A stretch of 64,000 bases of DNA from Lycocorax pyrrhopterus obiensis (GCA_014706295.1 JACSVZ010000004.1:496001-560000); one strand, 5' to 3'; shown: positions 21,001-36,000, numbered from the stretch's first letter. The notes: generated by a model not told the origin, from the sequence alone. Translations and numbers: made by a program.

Positions 21001-24000
21001 ATGAGGAGTGAGCAGTTTAGTTATATCACAAGAGATATCGCTGCCAGATACTTCAGCCTTCCAGGAGGCTGCTGCATGAAAACCCCGACGGGTTTGTGGA
21101 AGGGAGGGCTCGTTTTTCTGCCTCCCAGGGCTGTGATTCCTTCCGAATCCCCTTTAGCTCGGGGGAGAGGGTGGGTGGGGCATCCAGGAGAATCCAGGGG
21201 GGGTGGCCCACAGTGAGGTACAAAGTTTGCACCTGACACTTAGTTTCTGCTAAAACCACGCGATTTGAGTGTGTGTGTGTCTAGAGAGCTCAGCAGAGGA
21301 AGCAAACAGTGCTTGGGGATGTCGTCTGTCAGCATAACTGGGCCAAATGTAAATACCACATAAAGGCTTTGGAGGGTTTAATTTTGGCCTTTTAAGACGG
21401 GTATAAGCTCAGCCAGTCGTGCTGCTGCTTTAAGCAGGAAAATTGTCCAAGGTTGACGACATGATCTGTAAGTTTTGGGGGTTTTTTCCTTCTGAATCCG
21501 CATTAGAGATGTGGGGAACTCGCTCGGTGAGTAGCAGGCAGTCTGCAGACAGAGGTTCAGGCAAGTGCTTGGTGTTGGCTCCGCAGCAGCTGCTGAGCTC
21601 CATGTGATGGGAGAACCGGCGGTATCCCGGTTTTCCCTGTCCCGTGCAATCCTGGGACCGTAGCCTTTACCTCAGAACATGCCGTTCATTTTTAAACTTG
21701 GCTTTATGCCCAGCTGCTCGAGAGCACACTTTGTTCCACCTCTGTGTCTGTTATGACCCGTTCCAGCCAGAATTCCTCTGAAAACCATCGGGCTTTTCCT
21801 TGCTCAGCTCCTGTCTCTTCCACGCTGTTGGGATTTAATCCAGTGCGTTACAGGTGCGGCCGGTGGTGCTGCCTTGGAAGGGAGAATCAGAGTGCTGCTA
21901 ACTGCCTTTTGCCCAAACTAACCACAAAGCCCAGCCACAAACCCAATAGCAGCAAAGGCCCAGACAAAACAACCCTGAAATTATGGTGAGGGAACAAAAG
22001 TGACCATGGTTGTTGAGGGTGGTGAAGAATCCACTGCTGCAACAGTTCAGACACGCAGGTGGCTCGGGGTGGTTCAGGAGGAAGGAGAAACGAGAGATAT
22101 GGAAACTTCTCTTGTCAGCAGAAATGAACGGCTCTGCCATCACCCATCATCGTGTTTTCTGGTTGAAAGCAGCTGCAGAAAGTAGCGCTATTTGACAGTG
22201 AAAACTGTGGTTCTGGGTGATGTGGCTGCTTGCTGCGATCTTTTCCTTCTGCTGCCATTAAAACCGAAATAGACTTTTGTGAACCTGTGCGTGAGTAGCT
22301 GCTGGTTACCTGTGCTGAAATCCTTGTCCCGCCTGCGTCCCCAGGCCAAAGAGTGCAACGGCGTCAAGGTCCCCATCGACACGAGCAAGCCCAACCCCAA
22401 CGAGGTGGAGTTCGACAACCTCTACCTGGACATGAACGGCATCATTCACCCCTGCACGCACCCGGAGGACAAGTAAGGCCCTTTGCCTGGCTCTCCACAG
22501 GTGACACCTCTCTTTGCTGACAGCCTTTCAGGCGTTAAATCCAATGCTCTGTGTCTTAGGCCGGCGCCCAAAAATGAAGATGAGATGATGGTGGCGATTT
22601 TTGAGTATATCGACAGGATCTTCAACATTGTGAGACCCAGGAGGCTCCTTTACATGGCCATAGATGGAGTGGTGAGTATGGACACCTTCATTTCCAGCTG
22701 GAAAATCCTCGTCTCCCCTCAGTGCGCAGAGCCGTGGAGTGGCTTGTGCTGGAAGGGACCTTAAAGATCACCTTGTTCCACATGGGCAGGGACGCCTTGC
22801 ACCAGCACAGGTTGCTCCATCCAACCTGGCCATCAGTAGGTCTGATGAGAAATCGCCTCTATCGATGACTTGTAGCCCGAAGCAGCTCTCAGAACAGGAG
22901 ACATTGTCCAGATGCCCCAGGTGACCTGAGGTTTTCCATACTTTTTTTAGGCTCCACGTGCCAAAATGAATCAGCAGCGGTCCAGGAGGTTCAGAGCCTC
23001 GAAGGAGGGCATGGAAGCTGCTGAGGAGAAGCAAAAAATCCGACAAGAAATTCTGGCCAAAGGTAGGGAGGGCACTGACCTTATCGGGGGTTCTTCCACG
23101 AGAACCACCTTGTTTGATCGCCTCAGTGAGGTTTAGAACAGGGCTGCACGTGCGTTGCCGGGAGAAGGGGAGAGCAAGCCTGGGGAAGGCTGGATCTGGG
23201 TTTTCCAAAGTTAAGAACTGAGGCAAAACAAAATGTCATCTTTTCCTTCTTCAGTCTCCTGCCTGAAATGAGTTTGTCTTGAGTGCTCTTAATTCCTTTT
23301 GAAAATAAATTGAACAGAAGAGCGGGGATAAATGCAGTGGGAAACAACCAAAACCCTTATGGAAGGAACTACACGTTTGTAGGGCTTGATGAAAGGAGGA
23401 CTGAGGCTTAAAAGCAGGGATCAGATGGAAATACTCCTGCACAGGGATAATGAGCTGCCAGCAAGGGGAGTTACTTGACAGTGGAAGCTCTAAATTCACT
23501 GAGGAAACAAAAGTCAGAGCAACTTTGAGGGTGGTGGTGACACAGCTGGAGTGAGAGGGGAGCGTGGTGCTGCTGTCTGGGCTTTGAAATCACTTTGCTG
23601 AAGTAACAGTGTTTGTAGATGCGGTAACACCTGTAGGATGGAGGAGATAGTACAGTCGTTAAGAGCTGGTTTAGTTTTGTTTTGTGGGAATTTTATTAAA
23701 CAAACTGGTTGCAGGGAGTTAATTATTCCCCGGGGCGCCGTCTGGGTTTTCTCATGCAAAAATGTTGGCAGTGGTCCATCCGGACGTAACTGCACTCGCT
23801 GTTTTTGTTGCTCCAGGTGGCTTTCTGCCTCCCGAGGAGGTGAAGGAGAGGTTTGACAGCAACTGTATCACCCCGGTGAGTGGCCTGGCCCTGTAGCCAG
23901 CGATTGCCAGGGGCCGAATGGAGGTTTAATCTCTTCCCTCCCGACCCTTTTTAGGGAACCGAGTTCATGGACAATCTTGCTAAATGCCTCCGCTATTACA

Positions 24001-27000
24001 TCGCCGACCGCCTGAACAGCGACCCGGGCTGGAAGAACCTGACAGTAAGTTTGCCACTTTCACCCTTGAGGGAGATGGAGGAGGTGTTTGGGCTGGGCTG
24101 GGATCCAGCTGAAGAGCAGCAGAAATTTGACAGGTTTGTCTCTCGGCCTGGCTCTGAGCTGTTATTAACAGTGGGCCGACCTGCGCGTCCTGCTGGGGCT
24201 TCAGAGATCCATTTCGTGCTGATAGCTCCATCTCCCAGCACCATCTGCTGTGATTTCACTGAAGAGCGAGGAGGAGGTTTGCTGCTGAAAGCCACAATTT
24301 CACGTAATGGGACACAGGGCTTTAGGAATACTTTTTCTGCCCTTGGGGAAAGTGTGAAGATACATTGTAGTTGTATTTTTGGCGCTGTTTCTCTTTTCTG
24401 ATTGCTGCCTCAGCCAGCTGCGTTTTCTCCCTTGCTCTAAAGGCAGGCAGTGAAAATAATACAGGTCAGCTTTCTGGGCTTGGAGGTTCTCCCCTCTTCT
24501 TGCCCAGCCACTGCACTCCCCCAGTTTTTGCTGCACACAAGGGGCAGAGCAGGCAGGAAGTGCAGCTGCCTGTGTTACTTGCCACGAGTTGACCGTTCGA
24601 GTGCTCTGATTAGAGGGCAGTTGGCTCTGCTTGGTTCCCCCCGTCAGACAGGGGTTTTGTAGACACTGATGCTCGTCAGGATGGCAGGGGGGTGATGAGA
24701 TTGTGTTCCAGTGCATCAGTGAGCTGAATCTGCGAGTTCTGCGGTGCTCGTTGCCCTGATAATTCATCAGGGCGCGTCAAACATGACGTGATCGTTTCAG
24801 CGGAATTTGAATCAACGTCAGCTTCAGCCTGGAGCCGCTAGAGGAAAGTGACGGTCTCTTCACTGGTGCCATGCTCGCAAATAATTTCGTCTTAAATCAC
24901 AGTGTTTTAGTTCAGGCCACAGATTAGAATTTCAGGTGTTCGTAAGTCAGATGCTGTGTTCAGTGTACAAGTTACTGGGTTTTTTCCTGTGGCAGCATTA
25001 GTTGTTGACATGATTTGGATGTTTTTCAGGTTATTTTGTCAGATGCCAGTGCTCCTGGTGAAGGGGAACATAAGATCATGGATTACATCAGGAGGCAAAG
25101 AGGTAAAAGTCCAATTAATGTGGACATTTTAAGGTGTAGTCAGTAAGAACTTATTTTGCGTGACTTTGACAAAATGTAACTTTCTTTTGTGCAGCTCAAC
25201 CAAACCACGACCCAAACACTCACCACTGTCTGTGTGGGGCTGACGGTGAGTTCTCTCTTGCTTGTGGTTTCTGGGTAATCACATCAGCATCTTGCTTGAG
25301 GCAGAATCTGCTTTGCTTGTAAACTTTTTTCTAAAAAAAACCCCCAAAACTTGACGTTGTTTATCCTTCATCACGTTTTATTCTTCTCTCTTGCTTGGTA
25401 GCTGATCTGATCATGCTTGGCTTAGCTACACACGAACCAAACTTCACCATCATTAGGGAAGAGTTCAAACCAAATAAACCCAAGCCGTGCGCTCTCTGTA
25501 ACCAGATGGGGCATGAGGTTAAGGATTGCCAAGGTCTGCCCAGAGAAAAACAAGGAAAGGTAAGAATTTTGCTGTTTCTAGGATTTTTTTACTCTGTAGT
25601 GTAGAAGGAGATCCTCAAATCGTGCTTGCTGTCGGTTTTAGCTGAAGCGTGATGCAAACTGTTGTTGGGAATACCTGGCTTTCCTCTTGGAAGTAAAAAT
25701 ACAAAAGTATCGTGCCACACCTGATAGCCTCCCTTGTGGTGTTTTGTTGTTTGGGGTTTTCACCCTGAATGAGAAAAAAGGACCAGAACTAAACATTCGT
25801 GCAAAGAAAGCAGCGAGATACATGCTTGGCACAAGGGCTTGGGAGCCGGTTCTTGGGTCCCTGTTAACTCCTCTCAAAGCAAACCGTGGGAGTGGGGCCG
25901 GAGAAGCTCTGGGGTGCACTCGGATCTGACGCGAGTCCTCTCTGTTTTAGCACGACCAGTTTGCCGACACGCTGCCTATATCGGAACAAGAATTCATCTT
26001 CATCCGCCTGTGTGTCCTGCGAGAGGTGAGGCGCAGCAGCTGCTTGCTGTGAATGCCGTTTAAACCCTGCGCCGTGTTCTCTAAGCTCCTTTTTCTTGTG
26101 TGTGTGTGTGTGTGTGTTGCAGTATTTGGAGAGAGAGCTCACGATGGCCAGCTTGCCTTTCACTTTTGATTTTGAAAGGAGTGTTGATGACTGGGTCTTC
26201 ATGTGCTTCTTTGTGGGGAATGATTTCCTCCCTCATCTGCCGTCTCTGGAGATCAGGTACATGAGAATGTGTTTTCTTTCCCTGCAAGAACAGCTCCTGT
26301 GCTTTTAACTGGCAAGAGTCTCACCCTGTGGTTTGTGTTTAGGGAGGGAGCGATCGATCGCTTGGTTAACATCTATAAAAACGTGGTGCACAAAACCGGG
26401 GTGAGAGTTCTTCCTCTTCCTTTAAAAATGCCTGGCTGTGTGCTACAAAGCGGGCTTGTTTCTCACCTCTGCTGTTCTCTGACCTGCAGGGCTACCTCAC
26501 TGAAAGTGGGTTTGTGAACCTGCAGCGGGTCCAGATGATCATGCTGGCTGTTGGGGAAGTTGAAGACAGTATTTTCAAAAAGAGGAAAGACGACGATGTA
26601 ATTTTTTTGTTGTTGCTCTTACGTTCTTGGAGTTTGGTTTTAATCGCTTACCGTTAGCCAAAGACACTCCTTTAAGAGAATAAGGGGGAAAAAAAACCAA
26701 CCAAATTTTGTGGTTTCTTTGTTACAATCTCTGGTGAATTTTTCCACGCTCAAAAAATAATCTTGTGCTTCCAGCTGAGCTTCTTTTCCTGGAAATGCCG
26801 GTTTGATGTTCAAGTTTTCAGTTGGCCCAGGAATCACAGATTAAAAAAAAAAAAATCTTTCCTTGAGTCTCTTTTCCTACTTCTAAGACTTTAGTCTGTC
26901 TTTGACACTTTTTTTGGGCAGCTCTGCAGTGCAGGCAAGGAGTCTGTGTCCTTTGACACTGCTGTCAGCCCCGAGTAAGGCTGCAGCTAAATTTAGTAGA

Positions 27001-30000
27001 TCATTTAAGCCGTTACCAGAGTTTTGGGGCTTTGAGTACCCAACTGGTTTTTTTCCCCCACAGATTTTCAGGGTAGGGTAGGGAATTCCATCCCGTTTCT
27101 GTTGGGTTTACAGACACAAGAATTGACCCATGTCTCATTCAGAACATTCCCTAAAAACCTTGTGGCGTGGTCAGTTGGGGATTATAAGGAAATAATTTTC
27201 CAAGGAATCTGTATCCTTGACTGACTTTATTTCCCTTTGCTCTTTGTTCAGGATAACTTTAAAAGACGACAGAAAGAGAAAAGGAAAAGGTTGAAGGTAA
27301 GTGAATTCCTTACCCAGTGCAGAAACTAGCAAGAATTAAGATGTCTACTTTCGTTTCTGGAGGCTGGAACTGCAGGTGTGATCATGGTGTCTTCTGGCCT
27401 GCGTGTAAACTATTTCAAAGTTTAAAAATTTTAAATTACGTTGATTTTTTTTTCTATTCTGATATTTTAAAAATGGGCCTTTGTATATTCGTTTCCACAT
27501 AATGTCAATCTGAAAATTGTGAGAGAGCATCACCTCAGAGCTGGGGAGATCATACAGCTCTTTCAGCAGCCTTGTGTGTGTTTATCTTGCAGAGGGATCA
27601 GCCTTCCTTTATTCCTGGTGGCCAGTTTTCCCCTCAGGCCCTGGGAAATCGATCCAGCCCTCAGGCAATCAGTAACCCTCGACAAGCTGCCTTTGAGATG
27701 AGGATGCACGACAGGCAGAACTCTGTGAGTACATGTTCAGAGGCGTTTGCACAGGGAAGGGAAATAATCGCACCCCGTGTTTCTCCAGGCACCTTTTTCT
27801 CTGCCCCGTCGGGTTTCCTTGAAAAGCTGACACCTCCAACATTATTCTTCAAGGAAGTGCTTCTAATAACTGATTTTTCTAAGCCTGCTTGAATAAAATT
27901 GTCTTCTTCATTTCTGCTTGGAATGATGCTTTTCCCTGGGGAGGGAGAGACTTGATTGAAGTTTTGGACAAGGTGTTTAGTGAGGGAAAATCGGGAAGAA
28001 GTGCTCTGCTAGAAGTCTTGTTAACTTTAAATAACAATTATGACAAATATTTTCTTTCTGGGTGTAGATCTTCATCCAAGCAGTGACCAAAATAAAAGTT
28101 CTTTTCATCACAAAGGTGTCTGTTCTGTCTCTGAAGTCGAAACACAATGTGCTTTTCCACAGTATGATTTCTGCTGCTCTTCCCTTTTAATCCCGAAACT
28201 TTTTTGCACCTGAGTTACGCAAATTAGTTCCTTTATGGAACGGGAGACGTTTCTTTTAGGCTCTAATATTAAATTAGGTAAATTTGAGAGGAGTTTAAAA
28301 GACCAGCTGTGAAGGAACTCGGAGTATTTCTGGCAGTTCTGAGCACCTTAGAAGCACCTTTTTTTTTCACTAGTGCTGCAAAAGGAAGTTGTAACAGGAG
28401 CTGCAGTGGTGCTCCAAGATTGGAATGTATCCAAAATGGCGTTCTTAAACCAATTCGTACTGTGTTGTTTGTTGCATCCATTTCTCTCTCTAAACCAGTG
28501 ACATCTTTGCCTCTGTGCATCAGTGCCTGCCTTTTAACAGGGATGTGTTTTTCCCTTTTGCTCCTTGACTTGATGGGTTAAGGGGTTGTGCAGCCTTTGC
28601 CTGGAGTTTTTTTGGAACTGAAGAGAAGGCCTGTGATTATCACAGAGCTGTTAATTTTAACTTGAATTTAAAAAGCCTCATAAATCCTCCTCTCTCCCCG
28701 CCCCCCTTCCCCTATTTATCTGTAATAATTCTGACCCTAGACAACTGCAGCATCTCCAAACACCAGCCTGACTCCTGATGGCAGCCCGTCCCTGGGAGGA
28801 GGAATTAAGCGGAAACCTGAGGATAGTGACAGTGAACCTGAGCCAGAGGATAATATCAGGTGAGGCCATTTTTTGTAGCACTTTGTTAGCAAATTGCTGA
28901 GATAGATGCAGCCTAATTAATGCCATTTAGCTCAGTGCAGCAGTGCCTTCGGATGCTTTGCTATGATCTTTTTATCCAGCGGTAATTAATGTGGAGGGTG
29001 AGAATATCCGGTAAATTCCAGTGAGATGGGTGAGCTCTGGCTGTTAAACCCAAGTATCCAGATTAGTATGCGTGCAGGTTTGCAGCCTCCAAGCCACTGC
29101 TCCCTCCGAGACCGAGCTTGGCGAGACATTCCCTGATTATGTGAGCGGAATGCTGCCGCTCCCTGGGATCCGGGAGCTGTTTAACCCGCACGGCTCGGAT
29201 GTGCTCGCGTGGGCAGCGGCGTTTGTCCTCGCTTCCAGTGGTCTCCTCCGTCTGTGGTTTGCGGCGGGCCCTGGTTTGTCTCTGAGTTCTTGCACCGTCT
29301 TTGGAAGGCTGAGCCTGGGATGGTCGAGACAGGAATTTTCTGAGCGTTAAGTACCAGTGAGTCTGCACTGATGAAGGGTTTCAATTAAGCTCTTGCTGCT
29401 TGAGTCGAGGGTGAAGGCCCTTACAGCTGCTCCTGAGAAATGCAGCCACAGGGATTTGTTGTCTGTGGAGTCAGGCCCCGGCTGGATGTGGGAAAGCACT
29501 CAGGGTTGTTTCCTTGTGGAGTTCTGGTCGCAGTCATCACACCGTGTTTGTGACATGTGGCCCATCAGCTCTGCCGATGTCACAATTGTAGCTCTCATTC
29601 TTATTTTCTTTCCCATGTGTCTGTATTTGAATTGACTGATTTTCAATTTTTTTTTTTAAATCAAGCAAGCAGAATTTTTATACACAATCAGGATAACTGT
29701 TAATATTCCTTTCTGTCTTGAGTGTCAGCAGAGGTTCTGAAAGAAGCTTGAACAGTGTGAATGAACTGTGGTGATTTATGAGCAGCAGTGGTTCTGACAG
29801 GGTTGGTATTGCCAAGGAAGAGGGTGTGCTACATTCAGCCACAGTTCTTTAAGCTCTTGTAGCTCAGAATATTTTTTCATGTCCTTCTCTGAGTGGAAAT
29901 TAATTCTATGCTTGCCATTGTAAATAAAAAGAGCTGCATAGATGTCCTAGATACGGCCAAGCTGTTTGTGAAAACATGTTCTGTATTTAGAATGACTTTG

Positions 30001-33000
30001 AACAAATTGTTGCAGTCGGCTACAGATGGGTTTTATCTCACAGAAAGGTTTTTTGAGTTTATGCGAGTGTCTGTCTGCCAGGCAGCTCAGAGCCTGCAGA
30101 TGTTCTTGATTCCATCCCTCAAGCCTTGGGTGCCAGGAGCTCTGTCCTTGCTCACCTGCTTCTCTGGAAACCTTGAAAACATCTCTGGGCTTCTCTGCCT
30201 GCCCCTCAGTGTGAATCATCTTGGAAGGATTTACAAAGCGTCCATGTCCTGAGCAGCTGGCTCAAGACAGAAGCAAGGGAAGATCCTCTTTGCAGAGCCA
30301 AAGGGATGTGCATCCTGTAAGGAAGCACAAATGGCTCGTGGCTCCCTCCTACAGCTCCACACACGGGAGTCAGGGCTCTGGGAGAGTCTGACCAGTGCCA
30401 GCTTGAGGTGACCTCTTGGAGTTGTTTGGAATAGAAGTCTGTGTAAGAAAACAAATCATTATTAAGGGATTATGTGGTTTAAGCAGTTTGGTTCTTTCCT
30501 GACATGATACAGCAGAGCTGCAGGGTGCAGGTGCCCGTGTGTGAATGAGGAACAAGTGTTTGTCCTCCCTGCCCCATCTGTGGACAGACGTGAGGGGGAG
30601 CTGTGTGAAGGAAGGATGAACCGTGGCCGAGGTGGCTCCTGGGATCCCAGTGTCCATCTCTGGCCTGAGAGACTGAAAATCCCGGGTGAAAGGGAGCTCA
30701 TCTCGTGTGAGGCAGCAAGCACAGGATGCTGAGCTGCACGAGTGCCTCTGGTAATCACAGCTTGTCTGAGCAGCAGCAGAACACAGACATTATTATTATT
30801 ATTATTATTGTTATTCATTTGCTTGCCTTTGTATTTGGAGTAGCAGGAAAAGTGTCGGTTCTGCCAACAGTCACATTTTATTCCGTTGCTGCTGAGCATA
30901 CCTTTTTCTGCTTTCATTTAAACTGTATACAAATGGCAACTGAAGTAGCAAGTGCCTTGGTCTTACATTGTAATTCAGACCTGCAGATGTGCATCTGGTA
31001 AGGTGTCCGTCCGTGGAAACATGTTATCCGTGCCTGGTTGTGTTGCAGGTTGTGGGAAACCGGTTGGAAGCAGCGCTACTATAAGAACAAATTCGACGTG
31101 GACGCCTCAGATGAGAAATTCCGTCGCAAGGTTGTGCAGTCCTACGTGGAAGGGCTTTGCTGGGTTCTCAGATATTATTATCAGGTACCCCAGAGTTTCT
31201 TGTCTGAATTTGTTTCGGTCTGTTGCTCGTGTTGGAAAAGCCGTGGGGTTTTTTTGGAGATGTAAGATAAATGTGTGCCCGTTCTGTTTGACTCTGGGGG
31301 TTCGAATGCGGTGTCACCATCCCCGGAGCTGCGGAAGGAACAGCTGGACGTGGCACGCACTGCTCTGATCTGGTTGACAGAGTGGTGATTGGTCACAGGT
31401 TGGACTCTGGTCTCAGAGGTCTTTTCCAGCCTTGATGATTCTGGGATTCAGGGTCTCACATCCAGTAGCAGCACTCGTTGGTGCAGCAAGAACTGCTGCT
31501 ATTTTCCCTTTCCCAGAAATAGTGACACTGCAGGTGACTGACTGAGGGAACAAAAGACAAAGCCTGTGAAATGCCAGTAGGAATTTGCAAGGGACAGAGT
31601 TGTCAGTCTCCTGCGTGGGTTGTAATGCTGTTCCATGAAGTGTGTTGTGATTGAAGTAATCTGGATCCGATTTAAATCTTTTGATAATTGAGATGTCAGA
31701 TTGGCAAGAGATTAGTGGGCCGTGGTGGGGTTTGTTGCAGCGATGGTTAATAAGGAGCTCCGTGCCCTGAAGGCAAAGTCAGTCAGATTGGCTGTGTGAC
31801 CTGGGAGCACAATGTGCTCCAGCCCATGGAGTTTGTCTGTCTCAGCAGGAACTTGGAGCATCCGCAAGGGGCTGCGTTGGGAAGCCATTGGGCTGGGGGA
31901 GCTTCAGAATAGGTTTGCCTCGAGGCTCTTTGTTTGGCTTTTTTTTCTTTTCACCATAATAAAAATTGACTCCGATAACTACTGCTGGCTGTCCATAAAA
32001 CTTGTGCCAGAATACGTTACGTGCCTTTCTCTTCCTACGGAAAGCTGATAATGCAGGGCATGTCCCACCAGTGGGAACATCTGTTTGGAGAGGGGGGAGA
32101 AAAAAGGGGAAAAAGGAAAAAAAGAATGAAAGCAATCCACCTGGCTTTTGAAACATTTTGAGTCTGTCTGAAGGACTGCAGCGAATAATTATAGGCGCTG
32201 TAATTTTGTACCAAAAATATCACTGGAGGAGCCTCGTTGACATTTAATTGTTCAGAACTGGAAGTCAGAATAGTAGTGGGCTTTTGTTTCAAGTGGTGCT
32301 GCTAAGAAAAATAGCTGAGGAGGTGAAAGCTTGACTTAGACCTCCTGGAGCCACGTTTCCTTTGCGAGGTGCGTGGTGTTCTGGTGTGTTTTGAGTTTGC
32401 TTGATTTTCTCCTTCCTGAGGACACGCTTTGTGTTCCCCCCTGCTCGAGGCAGGAGAACAAGAAGGGAAGAGCAAAGTGCTGCTCCAAGTATGCACTGGT
32501 GCTGGTCCTGGAGAGGGAAGTACCAGTTAAAACCAGAATGCTTTTCAGCCTGCAGCAGATGCTGTTCGCATCTGCACACCCCGCAGGGCGTGCTGGGCGT
32601 CTCTGCTCCCACAGCTCCCTGGGTCAGCAGCGGGGTTTTGCTGTGGAAAGCAGGAGTGTAAAAGCTGTGTGCTGCCAGGAAAATACTGCTCCCTGCCCTT
32701 TTGTCGTGTTTGGTGACTGGGCTGCGTGGTTTTAATTCGCTGCTCTGTCTGATTCCGTGTCTCTCCCCTCCCTGCCCCAGGGCTGTGCCTCCTGGAACTG
32801 GTATTACCCTTTCCACTACGCTCCCTTTGCCTCGGACTTCGAGGGAATTGCAGACATGCCCTCAGACTTTGAGAAGGGCTCCAAACCGGTAGGGCTCTTG
32901 GTTTATCCATTCGTTCACTGCTGATTTACCCTCCCATTAGAAGTGTCCCACGTCTGCTTGTCTGCTTTCAACAGTTCAAGCCTCTTGAACAGCTGATGGG

Positions 33001-36000
33001 GGTGTTCCCGGCCGCCAGCGGGAATTTTCTGCCGCCGACATGGAGGAAACTCATGACAGACCCGGTGAGAATCCGTCTTGTATTCCTGTCTGGAAGCTCA
33101 GGTCGTCATCAGTGCTGTGAGCGTGACCTGCTGCTTCTCACTGCAGGCAGAAAAATGCTGCAGACCAGGAGGGAAAGGGTTTGGTAGATGGCAGTGGTTC
33201 TTCAGAAATCCTTAAAAGTGATTTCTTGGAGTTCAGATGACATTGCCCAGCTCTCTTACGCTTCAGATGGTTTCGTTTCTTACAGAAACCTTCCAAAACT
33301 TGGTCGGGGAGCACGTAACTTATCCTAATTGGCTCTCCTCCTTATCCTAATTATTCTCTCCTCCTTAATTTCTTATTTTAAATCTCTGAGTAATGCAAGT
33401 GCCAGTCCTCACTTTGGGCTTAAATGGCACTTAACGGAAGACGTTTCTGTAATCAAAGATCTTCGTGTTTGGCACCACGTGACATTCTGAACCCGTGTCA
33501 AAGTTGGCTTTAAAGGTGATTTTTGTTTTCTCAATTCCAGGAATCAAGCATCATTGACTTCTACCCTGAAGATTTTGCTATCGATTTGAATGGGAAGAAG
33601 TACGCTTGGCAAGGTGAAATTTCAACTCTATTTTTTTAAATTTTTAGACATTAGTCTTAAAAACCTGTAAAACTAGAGAGAAATTGGAAAATCATGTTAG
33701 TGAGAAAACCCTGCGCAGAGTCACAAAGGTAACTTGTGTTGCTTGTTGTGGGGACAAGCGTTTTACAGCAGGTGTATTTTGGAAAAGAAATTAGTATGAA
33801 GAGCAAATTGTGGTTCAGTAACTGGTTTTGGAGATTGGCAAGGATTATTGGTAATTTCTGCAGTCATTCTAGATTTGTTAATTTGTCCTGAACTAGATTA
33901 ATCATTCTTCTGTTTTTATGAGCCTCAGTGTGTAATTGTCTTTTGTCTCCTTTGCATTTAATTAATGGATCTTGTTCTGCTCAATCAGTGGCTCATTAGT
34001 ACTGCGCCAAAAATACTTTGGGGAATATGGAAATATTTTGGAGCACACGAAGAATGGGAAAAGAGCTACAGCATTTATGCAGCTTTTACTTTCTTTAGAG
34101 AACACTAATTTTCAGGGTCTGCCAGATTCTGTGGCTGGGTGTAATTTACACTGCAGGTAAAATTTTAGGTTTTCAGTTTGATGGCAACAGGTTTTGTTTG
34201 AATAAAGCCACAGAAAGATCTGACTTCTGAAGCTAAAGTGTGATTACTTCAGAATCACTCTGCTCTAGCTGTTTCTTGGCTCAGGAAACTTATCAGAGCA
34301 CGCCGTCCTGGTGTCTGGTTTTGGGGTTGTTCTGGGTTTTCCCAACGAGTGTGAGAAAACACTGGTTTGGTTTTGCCAGGTGTGGCGTTGTTGCCCTTTG
34401 TGGATGAGCGGCGCCTCAGAGCTGCCCTGGAGGAAGTGTACCCTGACCTCACTCCTGAAGAGAGTAAGAATTGGGGTGCTTTGTTAAAGAATTGGGGTGC
34501 TTTGTTAAAGAATTGGGGTGTTGAGTTAAAGAATTGGGGTGTTTTGTTGCCACCTATGTATTTCACCCTAAATGAGCAAGGTGTACTCGGTGTTTGGTTG
34601 GGACTTTTCCTCATGGGTGCTGCTGGTAGTTAGAGGGATCCTCGGTGGATTTGTTTTTGTAACTCTTGTTCAGCTTATAAAGGCCAGCGTTTGTTTCTCT
34701 GTGTAGGGAAATAACATCTGGTTCTTGTGGGTAAACTGTGGGAGGTGTGTGTGGGGTTCGGGGCTGGGTTTTATCAATTCTGTCTGTATCTGCAGTGTTC
34801 CTCTGTTCTAAATTCGGCATTCCTCCACTGAGCACAAGATTCCCATTATTTTACTGCCTGCCAGCTATCCCTGTGACCAGACACGTCCTGCTCTGGGCAG
34901 ACACTGCCTTTCCTACACTCTCAAGGAACACGCAGAGCTTCCTCCTAAATCACAGTGAAGCTCGGCTTTTGTGGAGGTGTCACCAGCGCAGTGGTTGCTG
35001 GTTTGCTGCGTTCCTTCCTTCCCTCTGAACTCCTGCCCCGTTCCCGTCGTTTTTCCAGGCAGAAGGAACAGCCTTGGCGGTGACGTTCTCTTTGTTGGGA
35101 AGCACCATCCGCTCTGTGACTTCATTGTGGAGCAGTACAAGGCCAAAACCACAGAGGTAGGTTGCACTTGTTCCTCGGTGGAAACGGTCGGGGGGGAGGT
35201 CCGATGAAGTGCTCCAGCTGGAGAACTCCTTTCTCCATAGGCAGTGGATATCCCGCCGGAGCTGTGCCACGGCATCCAGGGAAAGCTCACCCTGAACGAC
35301 AACGCCGTCCTCCCGGATCAGTGAGTGTGGCCTTCGGGGTGGGTTCTTGCTGCTGAAGGACCTTTCCAAATGTTTGTGTGCCCACCAGGAGTGGATTAAA
35401 GCTCCTGACAAGGCCACGTGTGTAGTTCTGAGGGTTCACAGCAGGCCTGTGTTACCTCCAGCATGGGGGAGACCCCCAGCAAGTGAAACTCTCTTTCTAT
35501 GATCCCATTATTTTAACGTCACAACTCAGCTTTTAAACCAGCCCCAGATATCTTTTGAACACTCTAATACGTCTGTTTATTTGCTGGGGAATCTTTGTTT
35601 GTTTGTCATTTTGCCTGCGGAAGGTGGATTCTTTGGTGCTTAGTTATTGTTTTATGAGGTAAACAAGGCCTGGGTAATAAAAGTAGTAGTGCTCCGTGGC
35701 CTTGTTCGGTAGGGTCATGTTTTTGCTCCTCTGCTTTTGTGTGGATGTTCATATGGGCTGATGTGACTTCCCGTTAGTGCACATTGCCCAAAAACCCCAA
35801 AACTCTGCTTTTTGTGTGCTAACCTGCATTACATCAGAGAAAAATCCAGGTAGTGATAGCTTAGATATATGTTGGCTGTGTCAGTTTGGGCTGTAGCACT
35901 GAAATCAGGGCTGTTCCCGGCTGCACATACAAAGAATACTCATATTTTTAGTTTGAGGAGCCATCAGTGTAATCTTCACCTCGTAGGACACACACTCATT

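Noticed and set aside
34466..34548. Minisatellite as a CRISPR array
   Set aside because: The units are contiguous with no spacers, and the locus is a vertebrate intron.
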